Shown here: positions 24,048-32,914 of the stretch, one piece after another | Layout of the letters: each line of letters starts with the position of its first letter | How positions within the stretch are numbered: the stretch's first letter is position 1 | DNA from: CAWCGU01 sp963795195 | GTDB taxonomy: Bacteria > Actinomycetota > Thermoleophilia > Solirubrobacterales > 70-9 | Reading direction: 5' to 3' | Length of the DNA stretch: 64,000 nt | Assembly: GCA_963795195.1 (NCBI GenBank) | Contig: CAWCGU010000006.1 | Coordinates: 310,001 to 374,000, forward strand | The notes under the pieces: model-generated | Told to the model about the DNA's origin: nothing | The model's input: the letters and a program-made list of their open reading frames with translations, nothing else | Database searches by the model: none | Position numbers and translations under genes: made by a program

Positions 24048-26954
24048 TCAGACCGCGGAGCGCTCGCCCTGCTCGGCGAGCCGCGCGGCGACCGCCGCTC
24101 GCCGCGAGATGCCGAGCTTGTCGAACACGTTCGTGAGGTGCTTCTCGACGGTTTTCTCGCTCAGGAAGAGGGCGGCGGCGACCTCCTTGTTCGTGTGGCC
24201 CTCGGCGACCAGCTCAGCGACCTCAAGCTCGCGCTCGGTGAGCGCACCGACGGGCTCGCCGGGGCGTCCGGGACGCGCGACGCGCCTGCCGAGCCTTCGC
24301 AGCTCGTGCGCGGCTTGGTCGCGGTAGTGGTTGGCACCGCAGTCGACGAGCAGCGAGCGGGCCCGCTCGAGCTCGCTGACCGCGCGGGCTCGATCCCCGG
24401 CGGCGGCGAATGCCTGGCCGGCGAGGATGAGTGCGCGCCCCTGGTGCACGCGCACGCCGGACTCGGCATAGGAGGCCGCAGCCCTGAGTGCGGTTCCGGC
24501 GGCGCCGAGGGCATCGCCACGCCCAAATTGCACGGCGGCTTGGGCGTGGAGGGCTCCGCCGCGACGTCCGGGGAGGCCGAGCCGTTCCGCGTCGCTCGCG
24601 GCGCGGGCGGCCCACTCGGCCGCGGTGTCGAGGTCGCCGAGTGCCACGTCGGCGAGCGCCAGCTCGACCCACGTCAGCGGGCGCCAAACCGGCTCGATGC
24701 GGGGAAGCTCTGGCCCTCCCGTCGTCTCGAGGATGATCCGCCGCGCCTCCGCGGGCTGGCCCGAGGCGAGCTTGTTGATACCGGTGTAGGTGCCAACCAG
24801 CACTGAGATGTAGTCGCTCGTCTCATCGCTGGGCGGACCTGCGAGCTCGGTGGCACGCGCGCTGTTGCGGAGCGCGTTAGAGAGCTCGCCGGCGGCTGTC
24901 AGAGCCTCGATGCCTCCGATAAGGCTCAGCGCCTCGAAGTGCATGTTGCCGGTCAGGCGTGCCATCTCCGTCGCCTCGTCGGAGTCCCGAATCGCCTCCG
25001 GCACCCGTCCGGAGAGGTCGTTCGCCCACATCCGCGCGCAGATGAGCTGGGGGAGCCAGCGGCCCTGCCCGGTCGCACGGGCCACGGCGGCGCCGCGGTC
25101 GCTGTGGCGAAGGGAATCCTCGTAGCGCTCGGTGTGGAACTGCGCGAGGGCGATCCAAAGAAGCGCGTCCAGTCGCTCGGCAACAACCGAGTCGGGCAGC
25201 GGGTCGACCAGCTCGGCAGCGCGGTCAGCCAGAGAGTGCGCCTCGGGGACGTTGCCAAGTCGTGCCTCGCAGTGGGCCAGAACGGCGAGCGCAGCCGCTT
25301 GGAGCGAATCGAGCGCCAGCCGCCGCGCTCCCGCCACCGCCTGCTCGCTCCAGTGGCGCGCCGCGTTGTGGTCGTCGTCGAACAGGTTGATCATGCCGAG
25401 TGCAAAGGCGATCTCGGCCGCCTCGGCAGAGGTGGATTCGTCCAGCGCCGCGAGCGTGTCCATCAGCAGCCGCTCGGCCTCGCTCTTGTGGCGCAGGAAG
25501 TAGTCCACCATCGCGCAGCCGATGGCCGCCCGGGTGCGCGCCGGTGCTGCACCCGGTGGTATGAGCTCCAGCACCTCGCGCATCGCGTCCCGGGACTGCT
25601 GGAGCCTGCCGCAAGCCCCGAGGGCAGTCGCCATCGAAACGAGCAGGCCAATGCGGCGCTCGACGGACTCATCGCCCCTGGGGAGCAACCGCAGAGCCGC
25701 ACCGAACCAATGCGCGGCGTTCGCCGGTGCACGCGAACTGGCTGCGTTGCCGGCCACCTCGAGCAGCGCCACCGCAGCGACGTCCCCCGGCTTCGAACAT
25801 TGGGCGACGTGATGGGCCTGTTCGGCCGCCGGTGCACCGCGCGCCGCCAGCGCCTTTGCCGCGCGACCGTGGGCGGCGAGACGCCAGCCGCTTGAAGCGC
25901 CTTCGTAGACGGCGCGACGAACGATCGGGTGGCGGAAGTGGAACACACGCGGGTTGGCGGAGGCTTGCACGAGGTCGCGCTCGAGCAGCACGTCGAGGTC
26001 TGCAAGAGCTTCAGCCTCAGCGACCCCGGCGCACGCGCAAGCGATATCGAGCTCGAACGGATCGCCGAGGACCGCTGCGCCCTCGAGCAGCGTGCGCGCG
26101 CTGTGCTCGAGGCCGTCAAGCTCGTGCGCGAGCGAGGCGAGGACCGACGGCGGAACTCCCTCTCCTCCATCCCGGCGCGCGTCACCGAGCAGCACGCTCG
26201 GGCCTGCGGGGGTGGCTCTGGCGAGTTGCTCGAGGTAGAACGGGTTCCCGCCCGACTCGCGGTAGATCGCGGCCGACGCTTCAGCCGAGAACCCGGGGCC
26301 GAGGAGCCGACGAGCGTCATCCTCGCCGAGCGCGTCGACCTCGATGCGCTCGCAATCGCCCTCCACCGCCGCGTGGTCCATCACGCCGAGAAGCCCGGCC
26401 GGCGCCTGCCCGCGGCGGTAGGCGAGGGCGAGGACGGCCGGCGTCCGCGGCGGACGGCGCAACAGGAAGGAGATCAACTCCTGCGAAGCCTCGTCCGCCC
26501 AGTGCAGATCGTCAATCCCGATCACCACCGGCCTTCGCTTCGCCAGGAGCTCGATCAGGGCGCGAAGCGCACCGTGAGCCCGATAGCGCTCGGCCTCGAG
26601 CGCCGGCCGGCCCTCCTCGGCGAGCTCCGCAAGAGTCGGGAACAGGCGCGACAGCTCCGCTTGGGCCTCCTCGCCCAGCGGCTCGAAGAGGCGCGGGTTG
26701 AGCGAGCCTAGGTAGTCGTCGAGGGCGTCAACGAAGACCTGGAAGGGCACCGCGTGCTCGAACTGCGCGGAACGACCGCGCAGGACAAGGAATCCGCGCT
26801 CCTCGGCCCGTGCGCTGAGCTCGTCGAGAAGGCGCGTCTTGCCGATCCCAGGCTCGCCCACTAGCTCCAGGGCCGCGAACTTGCCGACCTCGACCCGATC
26901 GAGCGTGCCGGCCAGCGCCTCGATCTCGCCGGCGCGGCCGGCGAGATTGGACAT
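24048..26954 (-). CDS. Large ATP-binding LuxR-type regulator (LAL family)
   Basis: The 968-residue protein begins with a STAND/AAA-type ATPase: Walker A GEPGIGKTR at about residue 36, Walker B VVIGIDDLHWADE at about 145. A long helical TPR-like region (about 330-880) follows, and a C-terminal LuxR helix-turn-helix (LTERELEVAELVAEGHTNK, KTVEKHLTNVFDKLGI). Such proteins (MalT type) couple inducer and ATP binding to activation. The ATG at 26954 has GGAGG upstream; a TTG at 26975 is an alternative. The frame is intact, unlike the two smaller LuxR genes. Likely targets are the genes next to the 23-bp sites on both sides. Confidence 0.9.
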   Translation of the reverse strand: MSNLAGRAGEIEALAGTLDRVEVGKFAALELVGEPGIGKTRLLDELSARAEERGFLVLRGRSAQFEHAVPFQVFVDALDDYLGSLNPRLFEPLGEEAQAELSRLFPTLAELAEEGRPALEAERYRAHGALRALIELLAKRRPVVIGIDDLHWADEASQELISFLLRRPPRTPAVLALAYRRGQAPAGLLGVMDHAAVEGDCERIEVDALGEDDARRLLGPGFSAEASAAIYRESGGNPFYLEQLARATPAGPSVLLGDARRDGGEGVPPSVLASLAHELDGLEHSARTLLEGAAVLGDPFELDIACACAGVAEAEALADLDVLLERDLVQASANPRVFHFRHPIVRRAVYEGASSGWRLAAHGRAAKALAARGAPAAEQAHHVAQCSKPGDVAAVALLEVAGNAASSRAPANAAHWFGAALRLLPRGDESVERRIGLLVSMATALGACGRLQQSRDAMREVLELIPPGAAPARTRAAIGCAMVDYFLRHKSEAERLLMDTLAALDESTSAEAAEIAFALGMINLFDDDHNAARHWSEQAVAGARRLALDSLQAAALAVLAHCEARLGNVPEAHSLADRAAELVDPLPDSVVAERLDALLWIALAQFHTERYEDSLRHSDRGAAVARATGQGRWLPQLICARMWANDLSGRVPEAIRDSDEATEMARLTGNMHFEALSLIGGIEALTAAGELSNALRNSARATELAGPPSDETSDYISVLVGTYTGINKLASGQPAEARRIILETTGGPELPRIEPVWRPLTWVELALADVALGDLDTAAEWAARAASDAERLGLPGRRGGALHAQAAVQFGRGDALGAAGTALRAAASYAESGVRVHQGRALILAGQAFAAAGDRARAVSELERARSLLVDCGANHYRDQAAHELRRLGRRVARPGRPGEPVGALTERELEVAELVAEGHTNKEVAAALFLSEKTVEKHLTNVFDKLGISRRAAVAARLAEQGERSAV

Positions 26955-27075
26955 GATGGCTTTCTGGGCCTCCAACTCTCCCTCGTCGGGAGCTTATCCC
27001 GGCTTCGCGTGGCGCGAGACGGTTCGCATGATCGCCAATCAGGGCGCGGGCGATCGGTAGGTGGGGGCACGAAGG

Positions 27076-27098
27076 GCAGAAGTAGGGATTCCCCCCAT
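27076..27098 (+). promoter_or_regulatory. 23-bp operator candidate, copy 2
   Basis: GCAGAAGTAGGGAT, then TT, then CCCCCAT on the plus strand. It lies 40 bases before the small protein gene at 27139 and about 120 bases upstream of the LuxR/ATPase start, in the divergent promoter region. Confidence 0.6.
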
Positions 27099-27138
27099 GT
27101 TCAGCGGCCCGTCGGAGTTGCAGACTGCGCCCGTGCCA

Positions 27139-27375
27139 ATGTTCCTGCTGACGCACCGACACTCGCCGCACGAATGCGGGAGCTCGTTCGCGGCCTGGAA
27201 GGGTTTCGAGAGCCCACTCCGCCGTCGGCCGGCCATCGCCTCCTGCATCGGAGGCGGTCACTGCCTGTGGTGGACGGTCGAGGCCCCCGACGAGGAAGGG
27301 GCACTTGCCCAGCTGCCGCCGTTCGTCGCCGATCGCACCGAGGTCGCACCGGTGCGGAAGGTAGCGGTCCCGTGA
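27139..27375 (+). CDS. Small alpha/beta protein, divergent partner of the LAL regulator
   Basis: The 78-residue protein (MFLLTHRHSPHECGSSFAAW, GHCLWWTVEAPDEEGALAQL, FVADRTEVAPVRKV) has the strand-helix-strand layout and WxVEA motif related to 10398-10694 and 20923-21168. Start chosen at MFLLTHRH because the family begins with this strand; readings to 27061 run through the operator candidate. Transcribed away from the LAL gene with a shared control region. Function unknown; a ferredoxin-like dimer is likely. Confidence 0.65.
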   Translation: MFLLTHRHSPHECGSSFAAWKGFESPLRRRPAIASCIGGGHCLWWTVEAPDEEGALAQLPPFVADRTEVAPVRKVAVP

Positions 27376-27445
27376 GCGGCGCAGCGCGCAGGAGATCGCC
27401 CATCTGGCCGATGTATGCGGGCGGGGCCGGGGCTACGGTCGGAGA

Positions 27446-30307
27446 ATGAAGCGAGTTTTGGTGATGGTCCACCGTTGCGTGCCGCTCTCGGCGATCGCGG
27501 CCGCTGTATTCCTGGCGCCCGCCGGCGCTTCGGCGGCGACCTTCACCGTCAACACAACCAGCGATCTGCCCGACGCCGCGCTCGGCGACAACCTCTGCGT
27601 CGCGGTTGGGGGTCGGTGCACGCTGCGCGCCGCCCTCGACGAGGCCAATCACGCCAGCAACCCGGATGCGGACACGATCAACTTCTCGGGCTTCACCGGC
27701 AACGCGGCGACGAGCACGATCACGCTGTCTGGCAACCTCTTCGTCGGGGCTCCCGCCACGATCGACGGCGGGAACTGCGGCACGGCGAGCACGCCGAAGC
27801 CCTGCGTCGGCCTCGATGCCTCCGGCGACGACGGGATCATCGTCGGCCAGGCGCCGGGGAGCACGATCAGCGGGCTCGCGATAAGCGACGCGGAGGGTGA
27901 AAGCAAGGTCGCGATCGGGGTCTCGCCGGACTCTCCGAACCTCATCCTCCGCAACTCCTGGTTCGGGATCCGGCTCGATGGGACCCTGGAGGCAAACGAC
28001 GAGGGCATCAGCATGCAGGCCGACGGACTGGTACTCGGCGGCACGACCGCCGCCGATCGCAACGTCTTCGCACACCAGCTCGGACGCGCCGTGTCCATTG
28101 CCGGCGGCGACAACGCGGTGATTCTGGGCAACTACTTCGGGACGATGCCCGACGGGCAGACGACCGTTGGGGTCGGCAACTCGGTCGGGGTCAAGGTGGT
28201 TGCGACGCCAACTCGCTCGGCAACGGGCACGGTGATCGGAGGGCCGGATGCGGGCACGCCTGGCCTGTGCGACGGGCCCTGCAACGTGATCGCCAACTCA
28301 TCGCTTGGAATCGACCTCACAGCCGGCGGCGGCGACGTTCCAGCCGATCAAGTGCAGATCAGCGGCAACTTCGTCGGCCTCGATCGCGCCGGGAGCCAAC
28401 ACCTCCCGATCACCCTCGACGCGATTCGCGCCGCGGATGCGGACAACGTCACGATCGGCGGTGCGAACTCCACGGACCGCAACTACATCGCTGGTTCCGT
28501 GGATGCCACTGGCGGAGCGGGCAATCTCGTGATCCGCAACAACTTCATCGGCCTGAATGCGCTTGGGACGCAGTTGATGGGCGCGGGAGGGCACGTCACG
28601 CTTCTCGGGGGGATCGCGAGCCCTGTCGTGTGCGGTAACCGGGTCGCTTCGGGCATCGCCGTGGTGGGCGATGGTTCGGACATCCGCGGCAACACGGTCG
28701 GAGTTGGAGTGGGTGGCGAGGACGTGGGCGGCGCCGGCTTCGGCATCTTCGTGACCGGGAACGGCTCGACGATCGGCGGCTCCGGCGACGACGCCAACCT
28801 GGTCGGCCACATGGAGAGTGGGATCGGCGTTTCCGGTAGCAACAATCTGATCCCGCGAAACTTCGTCGGCGAGAACGAGAGCGGGACCGAGCGCTACCCG
28901 AACAGCGGCACCGGGATCAACGTCTCGGACGGCGACGGCAATGTGGTCGGCTCTCCGGGCGGGGGTTTTGGTAACGCGGTCTCGAACAGCGGCGATGACG
29001 CGATCCGTGTGTTCGGAGCGGACAACGATCGCAACACGATCGCCAACAACGGCGGGCGCAACAACGGAGACGCGGCAAGAGACCTATTCATCGATCTGGT
29101 TGATGCGGGGGGAGGCGAGGGTCTCGGCAATTCGATCACCGGCCCCAACAACGGCCTCCAGGCGCCCGTGATCTCCTCAGTGACGCAGGCGGGGGCCGCG
29201 GGCACCGCTCCCGCCGGTCTCGCGAACTACACGATCCAGGTGTTTCTCAGCAACCAGGCAAATGGTTCCGCGACATTTCGCGCCGGCCAGACCAGCGTAG
29301 TGTCCGGCGCGAACTGGTCGGTCAACTTCACGGAGCAGATCGACGACGGGCAGTGCATCCAGGCGACGGTGACCGATGAGATCGGGGACACCTCGGAGCT
29401 GTCGAACCAGCTCTGCGAAGACGAGACGGGGTCGCCGAACCCGCCGGATACGACGCTAGATCCGTTCCCGAACTTGACCAATGACGCGACGCCAACGTTG
29501 GGCTTCGTCGCCGATCAGGATGTGAAGCGGTTCGAGTGCCGTTTGTACCCGAGCGCGTCCCCGCCGCCCGCTTTCCAGGCTTGCTCCGGCGCCGCCGACG
29601 CGTTCGAGGCGGTCGGCCACACCACGCCGGCATTGACGCCGGATGGGAGTTACACATTCGAGGTTCGCGGCGTCGACCTGAACGACAATGTCGAGAGCTC
29701 TGCGGCCGGTGCGACGTTCACGCTTGACACGATCCCGCCGACGCTCACGATCACCTCCGGCCCCAACGACGGCGAAGTGACCCTCGATCATTCGCCGGCA
29801 TTCGGATTCACCACCGACGGCCAGGGTGCCGAGTGCCGCTTCGACGGACAGGCGTTCGGCGCTTGCGAGGGCGCCGGCACGCATGCGCCGGCCGCACCGC
29901 TCTCCGACGGCGCGCACAGCTTCTCAGTACGCGTCACCGACGCCGCCGGCAACCAGGCCACGGTTACTCGCAGCTTCGCGGTCACGACTTCGGCGGCGCC
30001 GCCCCCCGACCCGCCCGGGCCCCCCGCAGGCGGCGACGCCGCCGACACCGACCCGCCGGAGACCACTCTCACCAAGGTGCCGAGCATCCGCACCCGGTCG
30101 AACCGTGTCACCTACCGCTTCACGTCCGACGAGGAAGGCGTCAGCTTCCGCTGCAAGTTCGACAAGAGACCGTTCAAGCCCTGCAGCTCGCCGCTGCCGA
30201 TCAAGCGGCTGCGGAAAGGCCGCCACCGCTTCCAGGTTGTGGCGACAGATGAAGCCGGGAACACGGATCCGACTGCTGCGAGCGACAGGTTCAGAAGGAT
30301 CGGGTGA
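27446..30307 (+). CDS. Secreted CSLREL/parallel beta-helix surface protein with three C-terminal Ig-like repeats
   Basis: The 953-residue protein has a signal peptide (about 1-31), a CSLREL-type start (TFTVNTTSDLPDAALGDN, GRCTLRAALDEANHASNP), then about 500 residues of parallel beta-helix coils (NxIxGNxxG, SGSNNLIPRNFVGENESGTE). It ends in three about 85-residue beta-sandwich repeats that follow the pattern DxTPPETxL, FxSDExGxSFxCKxD, FKPC, GxHxFxVxAxDxAGN. The last repeat is also the C-terminal domain of the next gene. GGAGA lies just before the ATG. It is probably cell-surface, adhesive or polysaccharide-binding; no catalytic residues are visible. Confidence 0.83.
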   Translation: MKRVLVMVHRCVPLSAIAAAVFLAPAGASAATFTVNTTSDLPDAALGDNLCVAVGGRCTLRAALDEANHASNPDADTINFSGFTGNAATSTITLSGNLFVGAPATIDGGNCGTASTPKPCVGLDASGDDGIIVGQAPGSTISGLAISDAEGESKVAIGVSPDSPNLILRNSWFGIRLDGTLEANDEGISMQADGLVLGGTTAADRNVFAHQLGRAVSIAGGDNAVILGNYFGTMPDGQTTVGVGNSVGVKVVATPTRSATGTVIGGPDAGTPGLCDGPCNVIANSSLGIDLTAGGGDVPADQVQISGNFVGLDRAGSQHLPITLDAIRAADADNVTIGGANSTDRNYIAGSVDATGGAGNLVIRNNFIGLNALGTQLMGAGGHVTLLGGIASPVVCGNRVASGIAVVGDGSDIRGNTVGVGVGGEDVGGAGFGIFVTGNGSTIGGSGDDANLVGHMESGIGVSGSNNLIPRNFVGENESGTERYPNSGTGINVSDGDGNVVGSPGGGFGNAVSNSGDDAIRVFGADNDRNTIANNGGRNNGDAARDLFIDLVDAGGGEGLGNSITGPNNGLQAPVISSVTQAGAAGTAPAGLANYTIQVFLSNQANGSATFRAGQTSVVSGANWSVNFTEQIDDGQCIQATVTDEIGDTSELSNQLCEDETGSPNPPDTTLDPFPNLTNDATPTLGFVADQDVKRFECRLYPSASPPPAFQACSGAADAFEAVGHTTPALTPDGSYTFEVRGVDLNDNVESSAAGATFTLDTIPPTLTITSGPNDGEVTLDHSPAFGFTTDGQGAECRFDGQAFGACEGAGTHAPAAPLSDGAHSFSVRVTDAAGNQATVTRSFAVTTSAAPPPDPPGPPAGGDAADTDPPETTLTKVPSIRTRSNRVTYRFTSDEEGVSFRCKFDKRPFKPCSSPLPIKRLRKGRHRFQVVATDEAGNTDPTAASDRFRRIG

Positions 30308-30464
30308 GCGCTCCGGTGGGTGCAGCTGGCTTTGCTCTGGCCGGCTTCGAATCCCACTAGCGGTGCCTCACTGAAAGCCCCGCAAACGCTGGGTTTTCCG
30401 TTGCCCGAAACGGCACGGCGGGTGACGTTTGGCTTTGCCCAATGAACGCAGTATTTTTCGAGCA

Positions 30465-31496
30465 GTGGCTCGTCGAATCCTGGTGACCTGCGTCGCGTTT
30501 GCTGTGGCACTAGCCACTTCGGCCGTCACCGCACCCGCCTCACGGGGCAGCGCGACGCTCGCCACGCTCCTTGCACCTGTTCTTGGTTGCGGCGATCTCC
30601 GAACGTTTGAGCCGCGTTCGACCGACGCCTACCTCGACTATCCCGTCAACGGGGAACTGGCGGCCCTGCAGTACCGAAGTTACCTGCATACGAGGTTCAT
30701 TCCGGTCGTTCGCGATGCCGCCGATGGGGTACGGAGACTCGCGGATGGATGGACATCAGGTCACGGCGCTCCCATCGGGCTGGGTGACATGAGCGAGTGT
30801 GACGGTTCGGCCCCCGGCACCTCGGTTGGAAATCCGGGCCACCCCCCAGGGACCCACATCGGCGGGACCGACATCGACATCGCGTACTACCAGGCGGGTA
30901 CTCCGGACAACCGGCTCAGAGCGGTGTGCGATTCCAGACAGGGTGGGAACGATGAGCATCGATGCGTCGGCCCTCCGAAAAACCTTGACGCGCCGCGAAC
31001 CGCCTTGTTAGTCGAGGCAATGGCTGCAAGTGGGTTCGTTCGGGTGGTCGGTGTCGACGGCAGGATTGGCCCGATTCTCGAGGGAGAACTCGAGCGGCTC
31101 TGCGAGAAGGGCATCTCCGATTGCACACCCGTGCCACTTGCATACGAGGCCACCGACACCGGGCTCGGGTGGTTCCGCAATCACCACCATCACATGCATG
31201 TCTCGTTCCTGGAGCCCGGCGGGAGCTCAGACACGACGCCACCGGAGACGACCGTCGACTCAGGACCAAAGAAGGTCAAGAAGCCGCGGGCGAAGTTCGG
31301 GTTCTCTTCGTCTGAGCCGGGGTCGAGCTTCGAGTGCCGCCTGGACCAGAGCGCATTCAAGCCGTGCACGTCGCCCAGGAGGGTCAATGGGCTCAAGCTG
31401 GGGCAGCACAAGTTCTTTGTGCGAGCGATCGACGCGGCGGGGAACATCGACCCGACGCCCGCCAAGCGGCGGTTTACGGTCGCGCTATCGGACTAG
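30465..31496 (+). CDS. Secreted LAS-type (M15/M74-like) murein peptidase with C-terminal Ig-like domain
   Basis: From GTG at 30465 the 343-residue protein has a signal peptide (ARRILVTCVAFAVALATSAV). A zinc peptidase domain shows GTHIGGTDIDIAYY (His and Asp ligands) and NHHHHMHVSF (general base and third ligand), the arrangement of D-Ala-D-Ala peptidases and penicillin-insensitive endopeptidases. It would cut peptidoglycan cross-links or stems. The C-terminal 85 residues (DTTPPETTVDSGPKKVKK, SSFECRLDQSAFKPC) copy the terminal domain of the upstream protein, so both probably attach to the same surface. A TTG at 30429 is an alternative start. Confidence 0.75.
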   Translation: MARRILVTCVAFAVALATSAVTAPASRGSATLATLLAPVLGCGDLRTFEPRSTDAYLDYPVNGELAALQYRSYLHTRFIPVVRDAADGVRRLADGWTSGHGAPIGLGDMSECDGSAPGTSVGNPGHPPGTHIGGTDIDIAYYQAGTPDNRLRAVCDSRQGGNDEHRCVGPPKNLDAPRTALLVEAMAASGFVRVVGVDGRIGPILEGELERLCEKGISDCTPVPLAYEATDTGLGWFRNHHHHMHVSFLEPGGSSDTTPPETTVDSGPKKVKKPRAKFGFSSSEPGSSFECRLDQSAFKPCTSPRRVNGLKLGQHKFFVRAIDAAGNIDPTPAKRRFTVALSD

Positions 31497-31710
31497 AGGG
31501 TAATCCCGACCTGCGCCCAGGGCACTACGAGGGCGCCTCGTCGAGGGGTGCGCGAGCTCCGGGATCCGAAGAGGCACGAAAGCTCGACCAGTTCCGGCCG
31601 CTGCTACGCCTCCTCAGCGACCACCTTGCTGCCACTCGCGCCCGAAACCGGGTCAAACGGGGCTGGGCAGGGCGGCCGGGGTCGTCGGTCGAAAACAGCT
31701 CCCCACCAAC

Positions 31711-31762
31711 GAAAGAGCCCCCCGTCGCGATCTGTCGCGAACTGGCGGGGACGCTCAACAAA
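31711..31762 (-). repeat. 3' flank of tRNA-Gly, parent of the island repeats
   Basis: Immediately 3' of the tRNA (minus strand): TTTTGTTGAGCGTCCCCGCC, AG, TTCGCGACAGATCGCGACGG. TCGCGA-CAGA-TCGCGA forms a short hairpin that may terminate the tRNA transcript. About 60 bases from the acceptor end outward recur at copy A, and parts recur at C and F. The rest of 31497-31762 holds no gene. Confidence 0.6.
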
Positions 31763-31836
31763 AGCGGCTGATGGGATTCGAACCCACGACCTTCTGCATG
31801 GCAAGCAGACGCTCTAGCCAACTGAGCTACAGCCGC
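31763..31836 (-). tRNA. tRNA-Gly (anticodon GCC), probable island insertion site
   Basis: Complete 74-nt cloverleaf on the minus strand: acceptor GCGGCTG/CAGCCGC with U73, D arm GCTC/GAGC, anticodon loop TTGCCAT in stem TCTGC/GCAGA, T arm GTGGG-TTCGAAT-CCCAT. Its 3' side faces the accessory region, where same-orientation copies of its 3' end occur down to 9.2 kb. Confidence 0.95.
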
Positions 31837-32143
31837 ACGGCATCCGATTCTAGCTTCGCCGCTCGGTTCCTCCGAGATCGCAGGCCGGAGAGGTCAAGTG
31901 ACACACGACCCACGGGCGAGAGGGCACGCTGAATCTGCGATCCTCCCACGCTCCAGGGCAACGGATGGAGGAACAGAGATGATCGAGAGGCTTCGTCGGG
32001 TTCGAGAGAAATTGCCAAGAACGGACCGTGCGACACTCTGATCAGCCGCACAACAACGCCTTCGGCGCGGGCAACAACAAGATTCGCGGCTTCGGGCTGC
32101 GCTCCCAAGCCTGAGCTTGGTGGGGCGAGGCCGCAGCATTCGC
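31837..32143. other. Intergenic stretch without a recognisable gene
   Basis: About 300 bases between tRNA-Gly and the methyltransferase relic. The plus strand contains a short reading ending AFGAGNNKIRGFGLRSQA that belongs to no family I know. No hairpin, promoter or repeat is convincing. Confidence 0.4.
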
Positions 32144-32861
32144 GTGGGTGGATACGACGAAGATCTTGCCGACATCCACGCGGCGGCGTATACCGATGTC
32201 GCATCAGGGGCGGCACGTCAGCTTGCGAAAATGCTTCGCCCAGGGTCGCGGGTCGTCGAGTTCGGCTGCGGCGACGGCACAACCGCGCACGCACTCGAGT
32301 GCCGCCGGGCACGATGTCACCGGAATCGATATCTCCCCGGCGATGATCGCACTCGCCCGCAGGCGCGCACCGCGGGCATCCTTCACCGTCGGCTCGTTCC
32401 TCGAAACCGCAATTCCCGAGGGCTGCGACGCGGTGGCGGCAATCGGTGAAGTGCTGTCCTACAGGCTCGACCCGAGCAACCGCCGCTCGTCGCTCACAGA
32501 GGTGACTGCGCGCGTACGCAAGGCCCTGCGACCCGGGGGAATCCTGCTGTTCGACTTCCCCGGGCCCGGGCGAGTGCCAAAGCAGGGGCGGAGAAGCTGG
32601 CAGCAGGGTGAGGACTGGGCGGTGCTGGTGGACGCGGCGCTGCACGGCGACGAGGCGGTGCGGGAAATCACGGCCTTTCGGCGGTGTGGCAACGGCGGCT
32701 TCCGACGTTCCCGCGAGACTCACCGCCAGACACTCCAGTCCCCGGCCGATGTGCTCGCCGGCCTGCGGGCGAACGGATTCAAGGCCCGAACTCTCGCCGG
32801 GGGCTACGACGGCGTCGCCCTTCCTCCGGGGGTCACCGTCTACCTCGCCCGGTTGCCCTGA
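32144..32861 (+). pseudogene. Class I SAM-dependent methyltransferase, frameshifted
   Basis: The first frame gives GGYDEDLADIHAAAYTDVAS and motif I (RVVEFGCGDGTTAHAL). From about 32297 a second frame continues SAAGHDVTGIDISPAMIALA, the strand-2 acidic motif, then CDAVAAIGEVLSYRLDPSN, LRPGGILLFDFPGPG to 32861. One base near 32297 restores a protein of about 238 residues. Start is set at a GTG; nothing upstream looks conserved. It would methylate an unknown small molecule if expressed. Confidence 0.72.
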
Positions 32862-32902
32862 AGGGACAGGTCGACGCGGCATTGCGCCTCCGGCCTTTTG
32901 GA

Positions 32903-32908
32903 TAGTCT
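32903..32908 (+). promoter_or_regulatory. -10 box for a leaderless start
   Basis: TAGTCT ends 6 bases before the GTG at 32915, which supports that codon as start without a ribosome binding site. Confidence 0.4.
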
Positions 32909-32914
32909 CGCCCG

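Noticed and set aside
24048..26954. LAL gene plus its inverted 23-bp sites as an insertion sequence
   Set aside because: No transposase is present, the sites lie exactly upstream of flanking genes and their centre is palindromic, so operators explain them better.
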